Below, piece after piece: positions 43,056 to 51,777 of a stretch of DNA of 64,000 nt (within the stretch, counting starts at the first letter, position 1; each line of letters starts with the position of its first letter). This DNA is from Bacteroidales bacterium UBA4293 (GTDB taxonomy: Bacteria > Bacteroidota > Bacteroidia > Bacteroidales > Bacteroidaceae). The notes under the pieces are model-generated. The model was not told where the DNA came from, did no database searches, and was given only the letters and a program-made list of their open reading frames with translations. The stretch is from positions 1-64,000 of the forward strand of contig DGVD01000004.1 in NCBI GenBank assembly GCA_002395835.1, in the 5' to 3' direction. A program made the translations under genes and the position numbers.

Positions 43056-44681
43056 TTATTTCAAAGGGGTTAGGTTATTTCTGCGCCAATTAAAATAGCT
43101 TTCCCAAAGCTCAAGTTGTGGTTTATTAGGAAGTGCAGTTACATGAGCTCCGTCACGGAAATACATCACGCTTTCAGTATCCTTTTGGTAAGTTGGCCAG
43201 TAAGGTAATAATTCACCATTAGGATTTCCTGTTTTAATAAAGTTAATCCAATATTGGTGTATGATTTTAGTCTCAGCCTCAGAACTTGGGTCCTTAGGGC
43301 CACCCCAACCGGAAGCATTAAAAGTATAGCTAAGTTCAACAGCATGCATGGAGAGGAATTTTCGGTCAGTTTGCTGTCCACGACGGAACATATTGAACTT
43401 TTCTTGGTCAAAGAAGTACATATATACATTACCCTTACCTTTTTTGTCCAAGGTTCGTTGACTCTGTAGGTTACCCCATGCATAAGTAGGCCATGCAAAT
43501 GCAGCATCGCGGAAAATGTCTGAGTGTGCATCGAAGGCTTCTTGGTTATTAGACCCAGGGTACATGGATCTAAATTTAGATTGCCATTCTTTATCAGGAA
43601 AACTGGTTTTCATCTCATATTCATATTGAGCTGGGGTATAGCCACCTAAAAATCCTGTGAACATGGAACCTTCATCAGAGTTCGTACCTATCAGCACATT
43701 AACATCATTGTAATTCCCATTTTGATATTGTTTGTAAGCATCGCTAGAAAGTACATAGTCATCATAAGTTGGCCATAGTGCACCTCCCGCACTGAATGCT
43801 GCGGAATCGGCCATGAATACTTCAGCATCCATCTTTCGTAAATCCTTTAGCTTCTTCTTGCCTAGCCCTAATCTATTTATCATGGCTTGGCCATATGCTT
43901 CGCTTCCAGCGACGTTGCGCATACTGTTGTTGTCTATTCTAACATTATCTACAGGAACCATGTTACCACCACTTTCAGAGATGGCTCCGCGGAAAAGTCC
44001 TTTAGCTAACGGACTCTGACAAAGCATAGCCACAGAGATACCTCCAGCACTTTCACCCATGATAGTCACCTTTTCAGGATCACCGCCAAAAGCTGAGATA
44101 TTGTCGTGTATCCATTGTAAAGCCATAATTTGGTCCATCAAGCCATAATTACCGCTAATAGCGCGACCTGTTTCTTTTTCACTCTCTTGGGTCAAAGCAG
44201 GCAAAGAGAGAAAACCGAATACATTTGTACGATATGTGATAGCTGCATAGACAATGCCGTTTTTTGCAAAACTTGTACCATCTTGACTCCATGATTCTCC
44301 AGTAGAGAAACCGCCACCATGAATCCATACTAGTACAGGTAATTTCTCGTCTTTATTTTTGGCAGGTGTAAGGATATTTAAGTACAAGCAGTCTTCACTT
44401 ATTCCAGGTTGTCCAGGGCGTGATGGGCCCTGTGCCCGTTGATAAGGCTTAGCCTTGAATTCCTGAGCTTTATAGGTGCCGTTCCAAGAAGCCGCCTTGA
44501 CAGGAGCTTTCCAACGTAATTCGCCTACTGGTGGTTGTGCAAATGGAATTCCTTTGAAAGAACCTAGACCATTTTCTGCTATTCCTTCTACTTCTCCTTG
44601 TTCCACGGTGGTTTTTGTGAGTTGTGCATTGGCGTTGAAAGCTAGCAAAGCAAGGCATACTGTTGTAATAATCTTTCTCAT
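43056..44681 (-). CDS. type-B carboxylesterase (COesterase family), exported
   Basis: A 541-residue serine esterase with signal peptide (ends FNANAQ). Motifs: GIPFAQPPVGELRWKAP, EDCLYLNI, VWIHGGGFSTG (oxyanion hole), GESAGG with Ser211, NSDEGSMFTGF near the acidic residue and SMHAVELSYTFN for the histidine. The family cleaves esters of small acids and phenolics. In this operon it would remove ester decorations from the rhamnose-containing glycan. The true acyl group is unknown. Confidence 0.88.
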   Translation of the reverse strand: MRKIITTVCLALLAFNANAQLTKTTVEQGEVEGIAENGLGSFKGIPFAQPPVGELRWKAPVKAASWNGTYKAQEFKAKPYQRAQGPSRPGQPGISEDCLYLNILTPAKNKDEKLPVLVWIHGGGFSTGESWSQDGTSFAKNGIVYAAITYRTNVFGFLSLPALTQESEKETGRAISGNYGLMDQIMALQWIHDNISAFGGDPEKVTIMGESAGGISVAMLCQSPLAKGLFRGAISESGGNMVPVDNVRIDNNSMRNVAGSEAYGQAMINRLGLGKKKLKDLRKMDAEVFMADSAAFSAGGALWPTYDDYVLSSDAYKQYQNGNYNDVNVLIGTNSDEGSMFTGFLGGYTPAQYEYEMKTSFPDKEWQSKFRSMYPGSNNQEAFDAHSDIFRDAAFAWPTYAWGNLQSQRTLDKKGKGNVYMYFFDQEKFNMFRRGQQTDRKFLSMHAVELSYTFNASGWGGPKDPSSEAETKIIHQYWINFIKTGNPNGELLPYWPTYQKDTESVMYFRDGAHVTALPNKPQLELWESYFNWRRNNLTPLK

Positions 44682-44765
44682 AATTCAAAGTTTTATTTTA
44701 TTCATTTAAAATTTGTTGCAAGATACAAGTTTTTGAACAATAAAGCAATAATTTCTTTCATGTAT

Positions 44766-47700
44766 TTATAGTTTTCTTTCTGGTATAAATGTCATTTGCT
44801 GAAGTGTTTTCATATTCTTGTCGATGTCTCTGAGGGCTTTCAAGCGGGAAGCATTTTGTGCCTTCAGACGGGCAGAACGAGCAGCGGGATCTTGCTGGGA
44901 TTGATTCCAGTTACCTTGTGGGGGTTGTCCAGCACCCTTCTGTGAATTCTTGGCAGGCTTGTTCTGACTCATCTGATTATGTCCTTCGGCTTTCTTGTAC
45001 ATCTGTTCACGAGTCATCGGGTCTTCCATCTCAAGTACCCAGTCGGTGTTCCCGGCGCCATAGAAAGCATTGAATATGGCCTTGTAGTCCATAAAGTCAC
45101 CTTCGCCGATAAAGTAGAAGTCTTTCACGTGTAGCATAGGGATGCGGTCTGCATGTTCTTTGATAAACTTTGCTGCATCACGACCACCAATCTGAATCCA
45201 AAAGACATCGCCCTGGAATTTGACCAAATCGGGGTCAGTATTTTCCATGACATAATCGATGATTTGTCCCTTGTACTTGGAGTCAACAATAGGGTTGAAT
45301 TCGATGTTGTGCATGTGGTATAGGAACTGAATGCCGTGTTTCTTGGCCATAGTTCCTAATTTGTTGAGTACCCGACAACTTTTCTTTACGTTCTTTTGGT
45401 CACCCCAGGCGAGATTGGCTGTCATAGAAACGTATTTTACACCTAGTTTAGCATCCTGCTCAAAAGTCTCTTCCCAGCGTTTTAGATACTCGGGAGTATC
45501 TTCTATAACGCTGGCCATTGTGACATCGGATAGGATACGTAACCCATATTTATCACAGAGTGCTTTAGCTTGTTCCGGAGTAGTTCCCAGCATGCGACCA
45601 CCCATAAAATTGTTGAATTCTACGTAGGTAGCACCTGTTTTTGCAATTCGGGCTAAGGATCCTTCGAAATCAGAATTGAGTCCAATGACAGAGCAGAGTC
45701 CCACGCCAAAGTCCTTGCCGATAAGGTCTTTCCCTTCGGGGGTGAAGCATACTTTCCCATTTGCCAGTCCTTCAGATGAGGCTGTAACCTCGATGTTGCC
45801 ATTTCCATTCGGACGGACGATAAGCAGAGCTGCGCCCAAGTAGGTGCTTGGAGTGAGACTACGGAAGGATGCCATGTCATTGGCTGCCGCATTGCCTGCA
45901 GCTACGAATGTTGCTCCCTGAATGTTGAAGGAAAGTGGAAATTTTCCAGGAACCACGTTACCGTCTTCATCTACTACTGTTATTTGGAGATAGGCTATTT
46001 CGTTATCTACATTGTTTTTCTCTCGGTATACTCTTACGGCTACAGGTTTACCAGGAGTGGTTAATACTTTAGAACCCACTTCCTTGCCGTCTTTGTCCAA
46101 AGAGATAGCTACGATTTTTCCGGGCTGATATTTCACATTCTCAAAGACTGCTGTTAGGTTATCATCGGTCTGTTGGATACCTATTACATTTCCATTGACT
46201 TCCAGCCGAACTTGAGGGGCCTTTGAGAATACTCTTACTTGCAGCTCTTTTCCTTCATGTCCAGGGAAGTACCAAAGGGCTTGCTCGTTGGGCCATCCCC
46301 AAAGATTCATTGTTTCTTTCATCCCTTTTGGCATAGGGTCATGAACAACAATTTCGATGGGTGATACATCCCACATTACATTCCGGTAACGCCCTTGAGG
46401 TTTAATGTTGCCAATGAGGTCCACGTCTCCACACCAGTTGATGTAGGTCGTTGGAAGAGTCGGTGGACGCATCCAGAATGGAACTTCTGCAGGCTTTTCT
46501 TCCTTCTTCGTTTCGTCTTTCTTTCCTTTCTTGCTGTCCTTCTTTCCGTCAGTTTTTGCTAACTGGGCATCTCCTCCACCTCCGCCCATCCACATCATGG
46601 CAGGGTTCATACCTTCCTTTGGACCCATGGAGGTCTGGAAAATAGGACCTTGGAGTTCTGGCTGATTGGCATCGACATAACGGGCACTTCCGCATCCAGA
46701 TTCTCCTAAGTGTTCCAAAGCTGTCCATATGAAATCACCGATGACGTATGGCTTTTGTTCTACATCCTTCCAGTATTTATAGGATTGATTAGGGTAGCTT
46801 TCTGTGCAGACGATGACGCGATTTGGGAATTTCTCATGGTCGCCTTCGTACTTGTCACGAAGATAGTTGTAGCCTGCCACATCCAGGTGCTGGAAGGTGT
46901 ACTGGGAATTATCCCACTCCAGATGAATGTAGGCACCTGTTATACCTTGAGTAACCAGTCGGGTGGCATCCATACTTCGTACTTTATCGCTTAAGGCCTT
47001 ACCTATTCGGGATGCATCAGCAATGCTCCAGTTAGGTATTTCGTTTCCAATACTCCATAGTATGATGCTGGGGTGATTTCGGTCGCGAAGCAACATGCAC
47101 TCTAAATCCTTTTCCCAGTTCTCTATAAAAAATTGGGAGTAGTCATCTGCATTCTTGGGTTGTTCCCACATGTCGGTAAACTCGTCAATAACCAGCAATC
47201 CTAACTCATCACAAGCATCTAAGAAATACCGGCTGGGAGGGTTATGGGCACAGCGTACGGCATTATATCCATTCTCTTTCAAGAGTCTTACACGGCGGTA
47301 TTCTGCAGTTTTCAAAGCCACGGCACCTAAGATGCCATTGTCGTGATGAATACATCCTCCTTTCAAGAGGGTAGGTTCGCCATTAATAAGCAAGCCCGTC
47401 TGAGCATTGCAGGAGATAGAACGCACGCCAAACTTCTGGGTGTAGCTGTCGGTTACCTTTCCATTCACTTTGATTTTTATGGTGGCTGTGTAAAGTGCTG
47501 GAGTGTCTGTAGACCAGAGTTTCGGATTTGACAGTGTTGTCTCTGCCTCTATGTCCTGCTTACTCTGTGCATCCAGAGAAACGGATTTTTCAAGTGTGGA
47601 TACAACTTTTCCAGTGGGGTCTGAGATGAAAATGTCCAAAGAGGCTGTGCAGACCTGCTTAGAGTCATTCTGCGCAGTCAGTTTTAAGTTTACTCTAGCT

Positions 47701-48281
47701 TGATTGAGTTCTACTTTGGGTGTAGTTATATAGGTTCCCCATTGTGCGAGATGGACAGGATCTTTTACTGTTAATGTTACATCGCGATAGAGACCTGAGC
47801 CAGAGAACCACCTGGAGTTCTTTCCATGATTCCGTACCTTGACGATGATTTCATTCTTCTGTCCAATAGGCTTCAGGACTGAGGTGATATCTACGTAGAA
47901 AGGTGTATATCCGTTTTTATGGCTAATAAGTGTCTGCCCATTGACCATTACATCAGTTTCCATATAAGATCCATCAAAAAGCAAAGTGAACACCTTGCCT
48001 TGGTCTTCGGAAGAAATGGTGAAATACTTCCGGTACCAACCGGTTCCATCCATGAAATAACCTGTGGAACGTCCGTTCGGACTATCCGAAGAGAAGGGGC
48101 CTATGTGCTTTTCGTTGTTAGTGTCGGAAACAGGTTCCATGCTAAAGTCGTGGGGAAGGTCTACGGCCTTGGTATGTACCAAGGAATCTGCAGAGAATTC
48201 CCAGCCTTTGTTGAAATTGATTTCTTTGGCAGACAGCTGGGCACAAAGAAAAGTCATTAGAATGAAAAGGCTTTTTTTCAT
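44766..48281 (-). CDS. GH2 beta-galactosidase-like enzyme fused to a xylose-isomerase-type TIM barrel
   Basis: A 1171-residue exported protein (signal peptide ends AQLSA). Residues about 20-300 are the GH2 sugar-binding and immunoglobulin-like domains. The catalytic barrel follows with acid/base Glu414 in SIGNEIPNW and nucleophile Glu494 in VCTESYPN; a DUF4982-type and further beta-domain run to about 850. A lysine/glutamate-rich low-complexity insert (about 565-600) splits the end of the barrel region. Residues about 855-1090 are a second enzyme-like fold of the sugar phosphate isomerase/epimerase (AP endonuclease 2) family (VGLCSVIGLNSDFEGSL, FLYHMHNIEF, MLHVKDFYFIGEGDF). A Gln/Asn-rich tail ends the chain. 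The fusion is unusual. Beta-galactosidase activity is inferred. Confidence 0.85.
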   Translation of the reverse strand: MKKSLFILMTFLCAQLSAKEINFNKGWEFSADSLVHTKAVDLPHDFSMEPVSDTNNEKHIGPFSSDSPNGRSTGYFMDGTGWYRKYFTISSEDQGKVFTLLFDGSYMETDVMVNGQTLISHKNGYTPFYVDITSVLKPIGQKNEIIVKVRNHGKNSRWFSGSGLYRDVTLTVKDPVHLAQWGTYITTPKVELNQARVNLKLTAQNDSKQVCTASLDIFISDPTGKVVSTLEKSVSLDAQSKQDIEAETTLSNPKLWSTDTPALYTATIKIKVNGKVTDSYTQKFGVRSISCNAQTGLLINGEPTLLKGGCIHHDNGILGAVALKTAEYRRVRLLKENGYNAVRCAHNPPSRYFLDACDELGLLVIDEFTDMWEQPKNADDYSQFFIENWEKDLECMLLRDRNHPSIILWSIGNEIPNWSIADASRIGKALSDKVRSMDATRLVTQGITGAYIHLEWDNSQYTFQHLDVAGYNYLRDKYEGDHEKFPNRVIVCTESYPNQSYKYWKDVEQKPYVIGDFIWTALEHLGESGCGSARYVDANQPELQGPIFQTSMGPKEGMNPAMMWMGGGGGDAQLAKTDGKKDSKKGKKDETKKEEKPAEVPFWMRPPTLPTTYINWCGDVDLIGNIKPQGRYRNVMWDVSPIEIVVHDPMPKGMKETMNLWGWPNEQALWYFPGHEGKELQVRVFSKAPQVRLEVNGNVIGIQQTDDNLTAVFENVKYQPGKIVAISLDKDGKEVGSKVLTTPGKPVAVRVYREKNNVDNEIAYLQITVVDEDGNVVPGKFPLSFNIQGATFVAAGNAAANDMASFRSLTPSTYLGAALLIVRPNGNGNIEVTASSEGLANGKVCFTPEGKDLIGKDFGVGLCSVIGLNSDFEGSLARIAKTGATYVEFNNFMGGRMLGTTPEQAKALCDKYGLRILSDVTMASVIEDTPEYLKRWEETFEQDAKLGVKYVSMTANLAWGDQKNVKKSCRVLNKLGTMAKKHGIQFLYHMHNIEFNPIVDSKYKGQIIDYVMENTDPDLVKFQGDVFWIQIGGRDAAKFIKEHADRIPMLHVKDFYFIGEGDFMDYKAIFNAFYGAGNTDWVLEMEDPMTREQMYKKAEGHNQMSQNKPAKNSQKGAGQPPQGNWNQSQQDPAARSARLKAQNASRLKALRDIDKNMKTLQQMTFIPERKL

Positions 48282-48316
48282 GAGTTTTATTTTATAGCTA
48301 TGATTACACGTTGAAA

Positions 48317-49885
48317 TCAGGCAAGCGATGGAGTGCCATTGTCACTGACCTCTAAAATGAGGTGGAAGGAAACTCCTAATGGGGTGTCATCTGGAAGTTC
48401 TATGGTAGTAACTGGGCTATTTTTGTTAGTTATTTTAATGATGAGGTCAGAGTTTCCAGCTTCTCTATATTGCCACCATTTATAGGAAAGCTGGTTACCA
48501 TCAGGATCTGTGGCAGAAGCTTTTAGTGAAATGGTTGTGCCTGCTGCTGTTTGAATGTCCAGGGGGCCTTCTACAGTTACTGATGGGGAATGGTTTGCAG
48601 CAATGTAGTCTTTTACGCACCAGTCGGCACGGGCAGCAAAGTCATTTTGCAGCACACTCACCCAACGAGATTGTGGGTAGAACATATCTACTTCATCGGT
48701 ATAGGGATTGTAGTCACCTTGACTACGGTCGAATTTCACTTTCTCTGTGGAAGGTTTCTGCTCCTCCCGTTTAGGTCCCCAAAGGCGACCTGCTCCACCA
48801 GGGAGCTGTGGGTCAATGAATACGTTGGGATGCTGTGCGGAGGATACATATCTTCCTCCCAGTCCTCCCCAGTCAGGATGATTTATATTTCGCAGTCCGA
48901 AATCAAGTAGGACAAAATAAGAAGGGCTGTCACCTTCGGATATGAAATTATGGAGCTGCTGTTGCATGCGTTCTGGTGCTTCAGGTTCTCCAAAATGGTC
49001 ATCGGGATCGTGGAGGTCATAGCCTTCTCCTAAACAATAATAGTGGGCTGCCAGTGGTCCATGACCTTCTTTGATGTTCTGTAACATCCAGTCTCCTTTC
49101 AGGTATTTTTGCAGGGGCTCTGGCACGATGGTGTTCCAAAGATAAGCGAAACAAAAGAATTGGAGACGGTTGTATATTACCTTAATATTGGGCCAATTCT
49201 TGGCAACATAGTTCCGGTAGGTACCATCCTGATCCTGAATGATGTGTATGACTGCTTTTTCTGAAACTTTTTGATATATATCGTTCCACTTAGGTGTGGA
49301 TTTGTATTCTTCTTCAATGGACAACAATGCTCTGGCAATAGTATTGGTGCCACCCCAGGCTTCCAGATAGACTTTATCTGGATTATCGTCCAAGATGATG
49401 TTTTTAATCCATTCGGAGCCTTCGGTAGGATTTCTCATGTCCCCCTCCACTTCTATATTGCCAATTTTGACGAGACTGTAAAGACTTTCGGGAGTGGGAT
49501 ATCGCTTGTCGTGCTTGATGAGGTTAGGATAGCATTGGGCATAGTCCGCAATAATCTCTTGAACCCAGGAGGTGCCTATCCACCGGTGGCTTATTTCTTC
49601 CTTTGGCTCTTGAACTGGAAATCCAGGCATGGAAACACGGTTTAAAGGTTTCAAAAGTGAACCTTTTCCATCGCCAGCCCAGTGGTGCTGGGAACTGGAG
49701 TATACGATTCCCTCAATATTCAAGTCATTGGAATATAGAAGGAGTCGGATAAAGGAGTCCGCATCGTCTACTTCTCCATCGGTGGTGATGATGGTACGTG
49801 GTCTTGGAACTTGCTGCGCTGTGAGACTTGCACCTATGCAAAGGAAAGCTGATAAGAGAATGATTTTGCAGAAGTGTTGTTTCAT
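48317..49885 (-). CDS. DUF1593 / nucleoside-hydrolase-like (Sde182-type) exported protein with premature TGA
   Basis: A 522-residue protein with signal peptide (ends SLTAQ). The N-terminal domain resembles inosine-uridine nucleoside hydrolases: TIITTDGEVDDADSFIRLLLYS supplies the calcium-binding aspartates, and LEAWGGTNTIARAL follows. The C-terminal domain (about 435-522) is an Ig-like, cadherin-type module (SATDPDGNQLSYKWWQY). The stop TGA falls inside the last beta-strand. Reading on in frame gives FQRVIIAIK and then TAA at 48287-48289, five bases before the next ATG. Family ends of the type RYQRVIVTI suggest a CGA-to-TGA change. The catalytic domain is untouched. Confidence 0.82.
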   Translation of the reverse strand: MKQHFCKIILLSAFLCIGASLTAQQVPRPRTIITTDGEVDDADSFIRLLLYSNDLNIEGIVYSSSQHHWAGDGKGSLLKPLNRVSMPGFPVQEPKEEISHRWIGTSWVQEIIADYAQCYPNLIKHDKRYPTPESLYSLVKIGNIEVEGDMRNPTEGSEWIKNIILDDNPDKVYLEAWGGTNTIARALLSIEEEYKSTPKWNDIYQKVSEKAVIHIIQDQDGTYRNYVAKNWPNIKVIYNRLQFFCFAYLWNTIVPEPLQKYLKGDWMLQNIKEGHGPLAAHYYCLGEGYDLHDPDDHFGEPEAPERMQQQLHNFISEGDSPSYFVLLDFGLRNINHPDWGGLGGRYVSSAQHPNVFIDPQLPGGAGRLWGPKREEQKPSTEKVKFDRSQGDYNPYTDEVDMFYPQSRWVSVLQNDFAARADWCVKDYIAANHSPSVTVEGPLDIQTAAGTTISLKASATDPDGNQLSYKWWQYREAGNSDLIIKITNKNSPVTTIELPDDTPLGVSFHLILEVSDNGTPSLA

Positions 49886-49901
49886 GAAGGATTTAGGTTA
49901 A

Positions 49902-49936
49902 TAGCCATACTGCCGAAAAAAGACAGTATGGCTATG
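49902..49936 (-). other. 12-bp perfect hairpin between susD and the DUF1593 gene
   Basis: Arms ATAGCCATACTG and CAGTATGGCTAT enclose 11 nt. There is no T-run after the stem on the minus strand, so it is a poor terminator. Position directly after susD suggests an mRNA-stability or attenuation element that keeps susCD transcripts more abundant than the downstream enzyme genes. Confidence 0.7.
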
Positions 49937-49959
49937 TGTGTATTTGTGTGAGATTATAA

Positions 49960-51765
49960 TTAATCCCAACCAGGGTTTTGTTCCAATACAACTTCAGAGT
50001 TGAGGTTGATTACTGTCAATGGAATTGGGAATAGAGTCCATTTTGGAGTTATTCCATCTAGCCCACAATCGTTAGTGTACATGGTATAGTTAGTAAGCTG
50101 ATATTTCATATCTTCATTGCTACCATTGGAGCTATCCAGACGGAGTAGAGTAGGCCAGCGGTGTTCTTCATAAGCTAATTCACGAGCGCGCTCATCCAAT
50201 ATATCTCTAATCGTGATACTGCTATATTTGTAAGAAGCTTGAGCGCGGTCACGAACAGCATTTAGGGCAGCTACTGCTTCAGAAGTGTTTCCATTACGTA
50301 AATAAGCTTCAGCAAGTAGTAGATAAGTTTCAGCAGAGCGGGCTACGTATAAGTCACGACCGTACTGATATGCAAATGTCTGTCCAAAGAAATCGTGGTG
50401 TGAATCCCATCCCCAACCATCTTGCATGGTAATTTTACAAGAAACTCTCATCAGACGAGAAGGTTCTATCAGCCAGTTTTTATCGCATATCTCACCATAA
50501 TGCTTTGAGGTCCTTTCTAATACAATAGGGTTGCAACGTACAATCTGGGAATTACGAATATCGTCTGCGAATTGGTTGGCCCAAACTACCTCATCAGAAT
50601 AATCTGTTGCACCAATGAGTCCCCAAGAAGTTCCACCAAGATAGCAACCTCCATTACCACCAAAGTAGGTATTTACATCGATGTTTGGGTTGTCATGCCA
50701 TGGACCAGCAGAATTTTCTTGAGCTTCAGCACTATTCCAAATTAAGTCACGATATACACATCCGACGGTAATACCAAAATTCAATCTATTACCACCATCA
50801 TTGGACCACTGGTCATATGTAGGGCTCTGTACAGTCATCAAAGCTTCTGTATTACCGGCACTACGATCATAATTACCAAGTTGGAATAAATCATAATATA
50901 CGTTGCCATCTTCTTTGTAATTTGCGACTCCCAGATAGCCTGTAGAACCAGTGTCAGAAGGATTGGCACGAACGCCAAACCTCTGAGTCATCATTGGATG
51001 TAAACTTATAGTCTTATTAGCAGCTTCGATAGACTTGCTATAGTAAGATTTGTCGTTTGTTTCAACACCTTGAGCTAAATATGCTTCAGCTAAGAAGTGA
51101 TTTGCAATACCTTGACCTGCTCGGCCGTCTTCCTTTGGATATTGAGGAAGAGTCTGTGCAGCAGCCTCTAAATCGGCAATAGCGAATGCATAAGTTTGTT
51201 GACGGGTAGAGCGTTCATAGTCAAATTTAAGTTCATCACTATATTCTTCAACAATTGGAACACCTCCAAAACATTCACCTAAGCGGAGGTAAGCCCATCC
51301 ACGCATAAAACGTGCCTGTGCTATAGCATATGCCTTATCGTTTGGATCGCTCCAATTCACTAGCTCTGCTCCATGCATGACAAGATTGCAATCTGCAGCC
51401 AGCTGATATAGCTCGTTCCAAAGTGTATTAAAATCACCAGTATCGGAATTCAAATTCATAAAGTTAGAAAAGAATCCTGCAGCCATAGCTCTTGAGCCAA
51501 AGCCACTGTCGATGCAGTCGGAACCATTTCCACCTAATAGATTACTTGCTGCAGCTCCATCTATGTATAGGTTGTGCCAGCCGAACATGTAATCAAATGC
51601 AATGTATGCACGGGCTATTGCAGCATCTACCTGACTGCTCTTTTCAAACGCAGTTTCAACAGTGTATATGGTTTTTGGATGCTCTTCCAGAAACTCATCA
51701 TCATTGCAGGAAACAAGGGCACATGAAGTAAAAAGTCCTGCTAAAATATAATTGTATGCTTTCAT
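49960..51765 (-). CDS. susD: SusD/RagB-family outer-membrane glycan-binding lipoprotein
   Basis: A 601-residue lipoprotein (lipobox CALVSC, then NDDEFLEEHP typical of SusD). Helical TPR-like repeats form the scaffold: ARFMRGWAYLRLGECFGGVPIV, NHFLAEAYLAQG and YLLLAEAYLRNGNTSEAVAALNAVRDRA are SusD signatures, and LAYEEHRWPTLLRLD lies near the C-terminus. It caps the SusC barrel and binds oligosaccharide. It starts 12 nt after susC. Confidence 0.95.
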   Translation of the reverse strand: MKAYNYILAGLFTSCALVSCNDDEFLEEHPKTIYTVETAFEKSSQVDAAIARAYIAFDYMFGWHNLYIDGAAASNLLGGNGSDCIDSGFGSRAMAAGFFSNFMNLNSDTGDFNTLWNELYQLAADCNLVMHGAELVNWSDPNDKAYAIAQARFMRGWAYLRLGECFGGVPIVEEYSDELKFDYERSTRQQTYAFAIADLEAAAQTLPQYPKEDGRAGQGIANHFLAEAYLAQGVETNDKSYYSKSIEAANKTISLHPMMTQRFGVRANPSDTGSTGYLGVANYKEDGNVYYDLFQLGNYDRSAGNTEALMTVQSPTYDQWSNDGGNRLNFGITVGCVYRDLIWNSAEAQENSAGPWHDNPNIDVNTYFGGNGGCYLGGTSWGLIGATDYSDEVVWANQFADDIRNSQIVRCNPIVLERTSKHYGEICDKNWLIEPSRLMRVSCKITMQDGWGWDSHHDFFGQTFAYQYGRDLYVARSAETYLLLAEAYLRNGNTSEAVAALNAVRDRAQASYKYSSITIRDILDERARELAYEEHRWPTLLRLDSSNGSNEDMKYQLTNYTMYTNDCGLDGITPKWTLFPIPLTVINLNSEVVLEQNPGWD

Positions 51766-51777
51766 ATTTATCTTTTT

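Noticed and set aside
48317..48319. TGA in the DUF1593 gene as a selenocysteine codon
   Set aside because: It is nine sense codons from the true end, far from the active site, and no hairpin of SECIS type is visible next to it.
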